This document shows positions 1 through 8,822 of a DNA stretch of 37,543 bases, piece after piece. The stretch is from Myxococcales bacterium (GTDB lineage Bacteria > Myxococcota_A > Polyangia > Polyangiales > Polyangiaceae). Positions within the stretch are counted from its first letter, which is position 1, and each line of letters opens with the position of its first letter. Position numbers and translations under genes: made by a program. The DNA lies in contig JAHFDY010000020.1 of assembly GCA_023248735.1 (NCBI GenBank), positions 1 through 37,543 of the forward strand, in the 5' to 3' direction. Under the pieces are notes generated by a model that made no database searches, was not told where the DNA came from, and was given only the letters and a program-made list of their open reading frames with translations.

Positions 1-41
1 GACACGTCTTCCTTCATCATCGCTGCCCCCCGAAGCAGATT

Positions 42-99
42 TGCCATTTTGGCACCATAAGTCAAACGACATTCCATGTCATAAGTTGTCAAAATGGCG
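42..99. repeat. Composite inverted-repeat / operator-like element
   Basis: TGCCATTTTGGCA (42-54) is a 5-bp dyad. It forms an outer inverted repeat with TGTCAAAATGGC (87-98), 11 of 12 matching. Between them lie direct repeats CATAAGT (56-62, 80-86) and the perfect dyad GACAT-TCC-ATGTC (68-80). Confidence 0.5.
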
Positions 100-561
100 T
101 TCGGGAAAATTCTAAGTGATTTCAGACATTTGCAGTTCGCGCGGCCCTTCGCCTTTCCAGCTGAAGGCAGATGCTCTCGTCCCCACGGCGGGCGTCGCTT
201 ACGTAGCAATGAGCCTCACATCTCAAAAGTAAGTGCCCTCACGAAGCGGCGTCTGCTCAAAACTTGCCCCCTTGGACCCTAGCTTTGAACTCATTCGTTT
301 GGTCAACTACGTTGACTTTGTTGATGTTCGACTTCACGCGGTCGCGGAACTTTGTGCGACGCGGCCAATCCGCATTGGGCCCACCGGCTACGTTTTGGCG
401 CCATGTGAAAAACGCTTCCGCGCCAATCGAAAAGCGGCAGTCCGGCGCACCTTGACCGTACCCACATCGCGATCCAATCCCCTGCTCGTTCAAGCGAAGG
501 AGCTCTCAAAACGGGGAGCTATGAACCGCTTGGGAAAACGTTGGATAGGAGTACGCAAGCA

Positions 562-1494
562 ATGAACTTCATCAATTTCACGAAGGTGTTCGCGGTAACG
601 TCGATTTCAGCCACGCTTGGCGCGTGTGGCGGATCCGCTGATGCCATCGGCGACAATGACGGGAACGAAGTCAGCGTTGAGGAAGCGATCAAGGCGAATG
701 CGAAGCCTGGCTCCTTTAAGCTCTACGGAAGGCCCAACGTGACGCCGAACAGGGACTGCGACCTCTTCACTCAGCTCGACCTCAAGGCTGATTACTACTC
801 CACGGCGACGCTCTCATCCGGTGTGGCAGGGGTTGCTTGTGAAATCGCCGCGGCAGACGACAAGCGTACTTACAGGCTCAAACTCGCCGAAACAGACTGC
901 GGCACGAAGATCTACACGGGTAGCCGAACGGTGAAGGGCGAACGCAACGAAATCAAGATCACCGATAACCGTGCGCGCGTTTGCGAGGACGTCATCGCCG
1001 CGGTGCTTATCGTTGACGAGACGACGAGTAGCGGCACAGTGACGCGATACAGCCATGTAGACAGGCCAGTTACCGTGTGGCCGGCCGATGTGAGGACGCT
1101 GCTGGCTGAAAGTCACGGTTCGTTCAGGCGAGTCCCTTCGGGTTCAGAATGTCTCCCAGACCAAGCGAAATACTCGCTCGACATCGCGTCAAAGAAAGTT
1201 ACCTGGGAAGTCTGCGAGCTCGTCAATCGATCAACTATATTTACCAAAAAATCCGGCGCGACAACGCTCTCAAAGACGATGCTCAAAAAGATCACAAGCG
1301 CCGCAAAGAACGTCGAAGTTTCCGGTCAAACGTTTTGCGGCAATGACAAGCCGGCGATGGATATCACGGTGACGTCATCGAGCTGGGGCGAGCAAAAGTT
1401 CTTCGATGCGTTTTACGCATGCCAAGGCGAGGGCACATATGTCAATGGAATTGACGAAGTGCTCGACGCGTTTCGCGAAGTCGTGGGCAAATAG
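562..1494 (+). CDS. Predicted secreted lipoprotein of unknown function
   Basis: ORF with start MNFINFTKVFAVTSISATLGACGGS (lipobox-like LGAC) and AGGAG upstream (547-551). The ORF-track start at 541 (TTG) looks over-extended. Confidence 0.75.
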   Translation: MNFINFTKVFAVTSISATLGACGGSADAIGDNDGNEVSVEEAIKANAKPGSFKLYGRPNVTPNRDCDLFTQLDLKADYYSTATLSSGVAGVACEIAAADDKRTYRLKLAETDCGTKIYTGSRTVKGERNEIKITDNRARVCEDVIAAVLIVDETTSSGTVTRYSHVDRPVTVWPADVRTLLAESHGSFRRVPSGSECLPDQAKYSLDIASKKVTWEVCELVNRSTIFTKKSGATTLSKTMLKKITSAAKNVEVSGQTFCGNDKPAMDITVTSSSWGEQKFFDAFYACQGEGTYVNGIDEVLDAFREVVGK

Positions 1495-1624
1495 ACGGCA
1501 CGACTCCGCGAGTGGGGCGATCCAACTTTCAAGTTGCGGTGTCGTTTGGTCACGGTCGGTGGGAGCTAGCGATCGACTTCGCCAGCGCGCCGACCGCCAG
1601 CCGTTGAGCGCAACCAGGTGCGAG

Positions 1625-2500
1625 ATGGCGAGTTTTTTTCCGAAATTGATGCTGCAAGGACGTTGCCACCTAAGCTCTTATGAAACTCACTGGGGGTCGC
1701 GCATGCTCGAAGCTGAGTCACACGAAGCGTATCTGGCCGCACCGTTGGGCAAGTACTTTGTTGGACCGTGCTATCTCCACATCACGGAAGAGAATGCGTG
1801 TGCGACGTTCGTCTGGGGAACACCCGAAGTCGAAGCCGTTCCGCTGTTCACCAGGATCGTCAACGTTGAGCTGACGGCCGACGTGCCACCTCACGTCGCA
1901 TTCGTCGACTTCAGCCGCCTGGTTGCGCTCACAGGTTCGGTGTTCGAGGAAGGAACCCGCTACCTCGCAGGTGCGCAAGATCCAAGCCGCGCGAGGATCC
2001 TCAAGCGCGCGATGGTTTTTGGTAAGGGGCTCTCGGGAACTCTCGCGGCCGGCATCTATCCCTCAGTCGGCAACGATCTGCCGTATCAAGGATTCACCGA
2101 TTCGCTTGCCGCCGCTGCATGGCTCGGCATCGCGGACGAGCTGGTGGAGCGGTGGACCGCTCTGCGTGACGAAGTGATGCAGCGCAGCGACATTCTGCGC
2201 GAGATCCGCGCTAAGTTTCATGGACAGGGCGCGCCGGCGTCGGCGGAAGCCATCGCGCGCAGTTTCGGCATGTCGGCGCGAACGATGCAGCGCAAGCTCA
2301 AGGAAGCGGGCAGCTCGTTTCAAATCGAGTTGGATCGCTATCGCCTCGCGTTCGCGATGGATCATCTCTGCACGGCGACCAAGATCGCCACGATCGCGCG
2401 CGATCTCGGCTTCAAGACCTCCAATCACTTTTCGGCTTGGTTCAAGAAGCAGACCGGCGATTCGCCAGCGCAACATCGCGCCAACAAAAAAGCGCTCTAA
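1625..2500 (+). CDS. AraC-family transcriptional regulator
   Basis: C-terminal double HTH typical of AraC/XylS: AEAIARSFGMSARTMQRKLKEAGSSFQIELDRYRLAFAMDHL...IATIARDLGFKTSNHFSAWFKKQTGDSPAQHR. ATG at 1625 is preferred over 1406. Confidence 0.85.
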   Translation: MASFFPKLMLQGRCHLSSYETHWGSRMLEAESHEAYLAAPLGKYFVGPCYLHITEENACATFVWGTPEVEAVPLFTRIVNVELTADVPPHVAFVDFSRLVALTGSVFEEGTRYLAGAQDPSRARILKRAMVFGKGLSGTLAAGIYPSVGNDLPYQGFTDSLAAAAWLGIADELVERWTALRDEVMQRSDILREIRAKFHGQGAPASAEAIARSFGMSARTMQRKLKEAGSSFQIELDRYRLAFAMDHLCTATKIATIARDLGFKTSNHFSAWFKKQTGDSPAQHRANKKAL

Positions 2501-2739
2501 ACGAGAGTACTGGCTCCACCCGGATGGAGTTGGCGTCTGGGTTGCGCGTACATACGTCGAAAGGTGCTCGGGGTGCGAAGACTCGCCCGAAGGCACACAT
2601 GACCTCAGGAAACGCGTGAGGCGCTGCCGCTTCGGCTTCATCCGCCGAGACGAGGAACCGTTTTTGTCGCGAGGGTTGGGGCTTTCTTCGTGGGGAAGAC
2701 GTCCGACCGTTGCGAAATTTCTACGCGGGGGCAGTAGGC

Positions 2740-4302
2740 ATGTACGGACGATATTCGACTTCACTGGCGGCATTTTGTTTTGCATTGGGTTCGGTCCCAT
2801 CGTTTGCGGCGGTCTCCGGGACTTGGCCGGACGCTACGGAAACGACCCGACGCGCTTCGGGGGTCAAGTCTGCCCAGGACCGACTCAAGCAGATGGGGGC
2901 CAAGGGCTGGTGTGGAGGCATGACGCCCAACGACTTCAAGAACCGGCTAAGCGCGAAGCCGACGCGTCTCTTGATGCATCACCTTTACGTCGGGGAAGCG
3001 CTCTCGGTCATCATTCGCACCCCGTCTGGAAAGACGATTCTCTATGATGGTGGCATCGACTGGGCAGGGACTGACGTCATCTTCCCGACGCTGCGCGATT
3101 GCTACGGAACGACAAAGCTCGACTACATCGTTCTGAGCCATACGCATGAGGACCACTATGGCGGGTTGCCGAAGTTCATGTACCTGTGGGATGCAGAACC
3201 TGGCCACACGATTGGCAAGTTCTACTATCCGACGTTGGGAGTAGACGGCGGGAGAACCCTTTACGATCAGGTTCTTGCGGCCGCGGGTCCACGCGCCGCG
3301 ATTCCCGAGTTGGGAAAGAACTCGTTCGGGCTCGACCCGACTTTAGATAAGGATCTCGAGATCAACGTTGTCGCTGTGGACGGCTTCGTCGGAGCGACCA
3401 AGACGACTCGCGTTGCTGAGCTGTACAAGCCGTTGGGTAGCGGGGGTAAGTCGTTCGCGGAGGACCCGTACCAAAAGGAAACGTTGAAGGACGCGAACGC
3501 GAGCTCGATCGCGCTGGCGATCACCTACAAGAAGTTCAAATATTATGTCGCGGGTGACGTGACCTCCAACAACGACTCGGATCACCTCGCTATCGAAGAA
3601 GCGGCAGCAACGTATTTGGAGAAGAGTGGCTTCAAGGCGGACGTGGTTGTTTCATCACATCACGGCTCGGATACAGCAAATAGCGCGATCATGCTCGACG
3701 CGCTTGATCCCCAAGTTGTGATCGTCAGCACCGGCTACTGCAACCCAGCGAGAACCGAAGCGACCTCGTGGGGTAGCAAGACCTCTTGCATGGGAAGCGG
3801 CAACGGCAAGGGAGATAGCAAGGGCGGATACCACCTTCCGGACAAGCCAGCCATCGACCGAATGCTCTGCTTGGGTGCCAGTGCGCCTGACAGCAGCGGC
3901 AAACGCAAGAACTGCAACGTCGACAACGTGTTCATGACTTCGCCCGGAAACGGTAAGATACAGTCTCCGTGGGTTGACGTTGCGACCAGCAGCTTCAAGC
4001 CTGCCGACCCTGTAAAGTGGCCGCAGTATGCGTCCAAGGTGGTTGCCTCGGTGCGCGGTGCTTCGGCGGAAGAACTCGCGGCAAACCCGAATATCTTGAC
4101 GAACAACCCCGACTACACTGAAGGCGGCGACGTGTTGGTCGAATCGACCGGACTGAGCTACATCGTCACTTGGGGAGGCGAGCAAAAACCGAAGGGGTGG
4201 CAAAAAGCCGGCCCCGGTCGCGTTCGCCCCGCCGGAAAAGAAGCGCTCTTGAAGCTGATGACGAGATCGCTACCGTTCGCTCCACCAACGCTCAAGAAGT
4301 AA
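2740..4302 (+). CDS. Secreted MBL-fold metallohydrolase, ComEC C-terminal-like
   Basis: N-terminal signal peptide-like segment; LDYIVLSHTHEDHYGGLP (HxHxDH), KYYVAGDVTSNND, and VVVSSHHGSDTANS. Confidence 0.8.
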   Translation: MYGRYSTSLAAFCFALGSVPSFAAVSGTWPDATETTRRASGVKSAQDRLKQMGAKGWCGGMTPNDFKNRLSAKPTRLLMHHLYVGEALSVIIRTPSGKTILYDGGIDWAGTDVIFPTLRDCYGTTKLDYIVLSHTHEDHYGGLPKFMYLWDAEPGHTIGKFYYPTLGVDGGRTLYDQVLAAAGPRAAIPELGKNSFGLDPTLDKDLEINVVAVDGFVGATKTTRVAELYKPLGSGGKSFAEDPYQKETLKDANASSIALAITYKKFKYYVAGDVTSNNDSDHLAIEEAAATYLEKSGFKADVVVSSHHGSDTANSAIMLDALDPQVVIVSTGYCNPARTEATSWGSKTSCMGSGNGKGDSKGGYHLPDKPAIDRMLCLGASAPDSSGKRKNCNVDNVFMTSPGNGKIQSPWVDVATSSFKPADPVKWPQYASKVVASVRGASAEELAANPNILTNNPDYTEGGDVLVESTGLSYIVTWGGEQKPKGWQKAGPGRVRPAGKEALLKLMTRSLPFAPPTLKK

Positions 4303-4315
4303 TTGGCGGCTTGGA

Positions 4316-4339
4316 GGAGTCGACTCCAGCCGGCTGGAG
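4316..4339. terminator. Overlapping perfect palindromes between convergent genes; possible bidirectional terminator
   Basis: GGAGTCGACTCC (4316-4327) overlaps CTCCAGCCGGCTGGAG (4324-4339), both perfect palindromes, 14 bp after the MBL stop and before the convergent YjbQ gene. No T tract is visible. Confidence 0.4.
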
Positions 4340-4473
4340 CTGGGGTCTACGATCCTCCTGCAGCTCGAATCGTGAAACCTGGCGCGGACCGCAGATTGGC
4401 GTTCCGCGTCGCCTTCGTTTGTACGCCGTGGATGGGTACTCGCCAGCATGGGTTCGTTGTCGAACGCAGTGGC

Positions 4474-4887
4474 TCAGAATCCGAGGATTTTGACGATGAG
4501 GCGCTTGTCGCGTTGCCCGTCAAACTCGGCGTAGAACACGCGCTGCCAGGTGCCGAGGTCGAGCTGGCCTTTTGTAATGGGCACGGTAACTTCGTGGTGG
4601 ATCATCAGCGACTTGAGGTGCGCGTCCCCGTTGTCCTCGCCTGTGTCGTGATGCTTGTAGTCTGCACGGAATGGAGCGAGCTTCTCGAGCCAATCCCAGA
4701 TGTCTTCGTGTAGGCCACGTTCGTCGTCGTTGACGAAAACGCCAGCCGTGATGTGCATCGCAGACACCAGCATGAATCCTTCGTGGATGCCGGATGTCGT
4801 CAATATCGTTTCCAATTGTGGCGTGAGGTTGATGAGATCGCGTTTCTTTCTTGTGTGGAAGCTGAGGTACTCGGTGTGGGCTTTCAT
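4474..4887 (-). CDS. yjbQ: YjbQ family (UPF0047) protein, secondary thiamine-phosphate synthase-like
   Basis: Length 137 aa; conserved pattern [28 protein letters not shown]...[39 protein letters not shown]...R. Confidence 0.9.
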   Translation of the reverse strand: MKAHTEYLSFHTRKKRDLINLTPQLETILTTSGIHEGFMLVSAMHITAGVFVNDDERGLHEDIWDWLEKLAPFRADYKHHDTGEDNGDAHLKSLMIHHEVTVPITKGQLDLGTWQRVFYAEFDGQRDKRLIVKILGF

Positions 4888-5184
4888 GGCCCAATCCTAG
4901 TTGCGGACGCTTCTGTGCGCTGACTTGCTTCCCGGCTGCGGCACACACACCTCTCCGCCGGGCTGTCCGCCCGGTTGAAATAGTTGCTACCGCACCAAAA
5001 GAGCCATTTTATTTTCAGTCATATTTAACGACGCACCCACAATTTGTTGGTGTTGGCATCACCATGCCCCGTCGATAGTCCCGCCCATCCACTGGTCCCA
5101 AAAACTGCAAACGCGCGCAGTTTCACACCGTGCAATTCGAGCGCCAACGCGCGGTCCCAGAAAATTCTGCGCGAGCGTCGTCGC

Positions 5185-5943
5185 TCACCTGTCGCGAACA
5201 ACTTCGCGGCTGTCGTCGACATCTCTCAGGCCCCAGGCCTCTCCGGTCGGGTCTCCTCGCGCCAATAACCATTCCCAAAATGCTGTCGCCCACTTTGCCC
5301 CGCCGCGTTCGCTTGGATGAATCCCGTCGCTTGTTCGCTCGATGCCTGACACGCGTGCGTCGCTGTCGAAATAGATGCAAGGTGCACAGTTATCGCGGAT
5401 GACGTCAAGAAACTCCGACCGCTCCTTCTTCCACGAAGGCGGACTCACCCAGACGCAAGCGGCCGACACCGCGGCGATCTTCTTCGCGATCGTCTTGATC
5501 GCGAACGCGTGCGCCGGCGGTGTCTTGTGGTCCATTTCGTTGGCGCCCAACGACACGATAACAAGCTTGGGACGCAAGTTGAGGAGACGCGTGAGTTCTG
5601 GATCCACAGACCACGACGTTGTGTACGACGGCGTCTTCGCTGAGACGTGGTACTTGACGCCCAGCGCGCGAAATCGAGGACGAAGGTTTTGTTGAAAGTG
5701 CGCGTGCGTGAACGAGTCGCCGATGTGCACGACGACCGTGTTTTTCAGCGTGTCGAGCCATGCCTCTTTCGCGGCGTCGATGGCGATGGCATCAGTGGCC
5801 GCTGCATCGATCGTCGATACGTGCGCGGCTGCATCATCGCTCGCGTCGGGGATCACCCGCACTTCTTTCCTCTCGGCCCTGCACGCGGAGCACAATCCGA
5901 GGGTGGCGAAGAGCCATGGGAGTTGTGCGCGATCGCGTAGCAT
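5185..5943 (-). CDS. SGNH/GDSL-type hydrolase lipoprotein
   Basis: VVVHIGDSFTHAHF (block I), VIVSLGANEMD (block III), TSDGIHPSERGG (block V DxxH). Start MLRDRAQLPWLFATLGLCSAC gives a lipoprotein signal; an alternative start is 6000. Confidence 0.8.
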   Translation of the reverse strand: MLRDRAQLPWLFATLGLCSACRAERKEVRVIPDASDDAAAHVSTIDAAATDAIAIDAAKEAWLDTLKNTVVVHIGDSFTHAHFQQNLRPRFRALGVKYHVSAKTPSYTTSWSVDPELTRLLNLRPKLVIVSLGANEMDHKTPPAHAFAIKTIAKKIAAVSAACVWVSPPSWKKERSEFLDVIRDNCAPCIYFDSDARVSGIERTSDGIHPSERGGAKWATAFWEWLLARGDPTGEAWGLRDVDDSREVVRDR

Positions 5944-5977
5944 CCGTTTCGACTTGCGTGAGACAATCGAGGGTACC

Positions 5978-7324
5978 TTGAGGCGCTCGACTGCCGTCAT
6001 CGGCCTAAGCCTACTTTCTACCTGCGCGGGAAGTTCTCGAAAACAGACTCTCGAGGTCATGCCGTTGCCGGCGTCTTCGAACTCGCAAGCCGAGCCGTCG
6101 AGTGGACCTCCGGCCACCGTGGCAGCGAGTGCTGCTGAGTCTGCGCCACCTCTTGCTCCTGCGCCAACAATTGCGCCCCCAAAGCCTCCGAGCACAGAGC
6201 CCGTTGGATCCCTTGAGCAGCCTCAGTCGCTCGTGCATCTCTTTGAAGCGCTCTCGAAGCTTCAGGATGGGAGCGCGACGTCGGATGTGCGCTTTGTTCA
6301 GCATGGTGACTCGCACACCGCCGCCGACTTTGGAACTGGAGCCGTGCGACGGAGTCTACAGCTTAAGTTCGGCGACGGTGGGCGCGGGTTCGTCGCAATG
6401 GGCCAGCCTTGGAAGGGCTACGCGCAGAACGACATTTCCACGGGCATGACCGGCTTCGTTTCCGTGAAGACGAAGTACAGCAAAGGCAAGTTCAGCGGTG
6501 ACGGCCTTTACGGTCTTGGTGGCGGCGGGATCGAAGGCAGCGGTATCGGCGCAAGCGCATGGACTCGCGTGCGCGTCGCGACGTCGCAGTTCGAGATCGC
6601 GTATCTCAAGCAGCCGAAAGGCGGCACCTTCGACGTCTTCGTTGACGGTTCGAGCGTAGGGCAGGTGACGACCGAAGGCGGCGATATCGAATCGGGCTTC
6701 TCTAGCTTCTCGACTGCCGAGGGGAGTCACAAGATCGAGGTGCGTCTTCAGGGCGACGGCACGGTGCGCATCTTCGGCGTCGCGTTGGACCGCGCAACGA
6801 ATGGCGTGGTCCTCGACTCGCTCGGCATTAACGGCGCGCAGATCATCTCGGCATTGCGCTGGAAAGAAAGGCACCTGATCGAGCAAGTGAAGCACCGCGA
6901 TCCCACCGCTTTCATCCTCGCGTACGGAACGAACGAGTCCACGGGTATGATGCCGTCGGAAGAATACGAGAGGAAGCTCAAGGAGCTGATCCGTCGATTC
7001 AAAAGTGCGTCGCCCGAGGCGTCTTGCGTCTTGCTTGGCCCTCCCGACCGTGCAGTGAAGCGCGCCCCCGGCGAATGGAAGACGGCGCCTCGCATTTTGG
7101 AAGTCGTCGAGTCACAGCGTAGCGTCGCAAAAGAAGTGGGATGCGCGTTCTATGATCAGCTGGCCGCAATGGGCGGTCCCGGATCGATTGCAAAGTGGGC
7201 GAACGAACAGAAGCCACGTGCGACGAGCGATCACGTGCACCTTACGAAGAGGGGCTATGTGCAGCTCGCCGAGTCATTTGTAACTGATTTAGTTACAGCA
7301 TACGAGCAGTGGCGCACCCGGTGA
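5978..7324 (+). CDS. SGNH-type hydrolase/acyltransferase lipoprotein with a large insert domain
   Basis: VQHGDSHTAADF (block I), LAYGTNES (block III), SDHVHLTKRGY (block V). TTG start at 5978 gives LRRSTAVIGLSLLSTCAG (lipobox). Similar over its length to the 7357-8787 product. Confidence 0.8.
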   Translation: MRRSTAVIGLSLLSTCAGSSRKQTLEVMPLPASSNSQAEPSSGPPATVAASAAESAPPLAPAPTIAPPKPPSTEPVGSLEQPQSLVHLFEALSKLQDGSATSDVRFVQHGDSHTAADFGTGAVRRSLQLKFGDGGRGFVAMGQPWKGYAQNDISTGMTGFVSVKTKYSKGKFSGDGLYGLGGGGIEGSGIGASAWTRVRVATSQFEIAYLKQPKGGTFDVFVDGSSVGQVTTEGGDIESGFSSFSTAEGSHKIEVRLQGDGTVRIFGVALDRATNGVVLDSLGINGAQIISALRWKERHLIEQVKHRDPTAFILAYGTNESTGMMPSEEYERKLKELIRRFKSASPEASCVLLGPPDRAVKRAPGEWKTAPRILEVVESQRSVAKEVGCAFYDQLAAMGGPGSIAKWANEQKPRATSDHVHLTKRGYVQLAESFVTDLVTAYEQWRTR

Positions 7325-7325
7325 T

Positions 7326-7337
7326 TTCGTGCACGAA
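7326..7337. repeat. Perfect 12-bp palindrome in the short convergent gap between two SGNH genes
   Basis: TTCGTGCACGAA, followed directly by GCATGC (7338-7343). Confidence 0.4.
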
Positions 7338-7356
7338 GCATGCGCACCCGTCTTCG

Positions 7357-8787
7357 TCACCGTGTCCGTGCCGCGCGCGCCTTCATCAGCGCCCGCATCA
7401 GCAGATCGCCGATCACCGCAGCGCCCGCAGGCGTTGGGTGCGTCAAATCGCTGCCCGCGAGTTTGGGCGACGTCTTTTGCCACCTTGCCATGCTGCCTTC
7501 GCCTCCCATGGCTTCGAAGGTGTTCCAAAAGCCGAGCCCGAGGTCGCGGGCGACCCGTTGTTGGGCTGCTGCGAGTTTCAAAATGATCGACTTTGTCTGA
7601 AGGCCCCCAGAAGGCGCGTTCTCTGCGCGATCGAGTGGCGCAAGAACGAGCACCGACGCATCTTTGGCGGCCTCTTTGAGGCGGCCGAGCACGAGCCGTA
7701 AGTTCAATTCGTACTCGACGATGTCCACTTTCCAGAGATCGCTTTCATTCGTGCCGAATTGCCAGACGATCAGCGATGGTTTGCGAAGGTCCATCTGTTC
7801 CTTCCAGTGGTTCGCGTCCATCTGTTTCCAGTACGCGGACATGCACGCATGGGCGCCGAGCGCGTCATAGACAACACCGGGGACGTCCCGCTCGAGGGCG
7901 ACGCCAAAGGCGCGTGTATTGCCTCCGAGCCGGAGTTGCATGAGCGCTGCCCCATCGGCAACGGGCACGGAATGCACGCGTGACACTTTCGCTTCGCCGC
8001 GTGTGGAGATGCGCAGCGTTGGCTCGCCCTTGCGGACGATCTCGAGCTCGCCCCCTCCGGGTTGTTCCAAGTAGTAGATGTCGAAGCGCGACACGTTGCG
8101 TCCGTAGCTTCCGCGTTCGGAAGTTCCGAAATAGGCGACGCCCCCCGCGGTCGATCGAAACGACACACCGCCGACGCCGTACAATCCATCAAGTGTGATT
8201 GGTCCGGCGAGTCGCGACGCCTCCCATCCTGCCGAGTTGTAGTGCGTGACGTCGTTGTGGAAGTACCACTGCCACGCGTTCGCGATCAGAACAAATCCAT
8301 GCCCCGCGTCCCCAAAGCGCTGCTGCAAACGACGCCGCATCGTTCCGGAGATGTAGTCACTAGCGATGACCGAATCACCGTAGTGAAGGACGCGCGTGAC
8401 AGCCCCCGGCTCCTTGTTCTCCGTTCGGGCGAGTTGGGTGTAGAACGCATCGAGTGCGTGACCCGTAACGTCTTCGATTGCAACGTCGCGTGCACCCGCA
8501 AGCGCGAACATCTCGGCCTCGGCGACGCGCTCGCCGCCTTCCATGGGCAGCGCATTCGCAACCGTGGGATCGTTCACCGCGGCCGCGAGCTTTTGGGCGC
8601 CGACCGTAGGCGTGGGTGCGGGCCCGTTGCCGTCTTGCGGTGGGTCGTTTGACGTGGCGACTGCGCGCTCCCACGGCGCGGGATAGACGCGCAGTACCCT
8701 GAGTCTTGGCGACACGTACGGTAGCGAAAGCGCGCAAGCCATCACGCAGAGAACAAGCGAAGTTCGGCCAAGAAGCGGGTGGGACAC
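7357..8787 (-). CDS. SGNH-type hydrolase/acyltransferase, paralog of the 5978-7324 product
   Basis: VLHYGDSVIASDY (block I), WQFGTNES (block III), GSDLTHPTPAG (block V). Shares RRRLQQRFGDAGHGFV, LDGLYGVGG and AFGVALERDVPGVVYDALG with the neighbouring paralog. GTG start. Confidence 0.85.
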   Translation of the reverse strand: MSHPLLGRTSLVLCVMACALSLPYVSPRLRVLRVYPAPWERAVATSNDPPQDGNGPAPTPTVGAQKLAAAVNDPTVANALPMEGGERVAEAEMFALAGARDVAIEDVTGHALDAFYTQLARTENKEPGAVTRVLHYGDSVIASDYISGTMRRRLQQRFGDAGHGFVLIANAWQWYFHNDVTHYNSAGWEASRLAGPITLDGLYGVGGVSFRSTAGGVAYFGTSERGSYGRNVSRFDIYYLEQPGGGELEIVRKGEPTLRISTRGEAKVSRVHSVPVADGAALMQLRLGGNTRAFGVALERDVPGVVYDALGAHACMSAYWKQMDANHWKEQMDLRKPSLIVWQFGTNESDLWKVDIVEYELNLRLVLGRLKEAAKDASVLVLAPLDRAENAPSGGLQTKSIILKLAAAQQRVARDLGLGFWNTFEAMGGEGSMARWQKTSPKLAGSDLTHPTPAGAAVIGDLLMRALMKARAARTR

Positions 8788-8822
8788 GAGCGCGGCAGCA
8801 CGTTAGCATTCGCGCGCGCTCC

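Noticed and set aside
391-414. CGTTTT-N-AAAACG hairpin around the palindrome TGGCGCCA
   Set aside because: Weak AT-rich stem with a 12-nt loop; too likely by chance.
257-493. 78-aa minus-strand ORF and overlapping plus-strand ORFs (233-565, 264-455), considered as a decayed gene
   Set aside because: No recognisable family in any frame and no convincing frameshift-linked similarity; left as noncoding or unresolved.
2063-2800. 245-aa minus-strand ORF
   Set aside because: Antisense to the well-supported AraC regulator and composed mainly of Arg-rich shadow sequence.
2220-3047. 275-aa plus-strand ORF bridging AraC and MBL genes
   Set aside because: Out-of-frame shadow of two recognisable genes; Arg/Ser-rich translation without domains.
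4303-4713. 136-aa plus-strand ORF after the MBL gene
   Set aside because: Mostly antisense to YjbQ, which has clear family motifs.
4958-4974. Perfect hairpin CCGGGC-TGTCC-GCCCGG considered as an intrinsic terminator
   Set aside because: No T tract on either strand after the stem; common in GC-rich DNA. Kept only as a note.
5708-5977. N-terminal extension of the plus-strand SGNH ORF
   Set aside because: Overlaps the coding region of the opposite-strand SGNH gene; the lipoprotein signal starting at TTG 5978 gives a more natural start.
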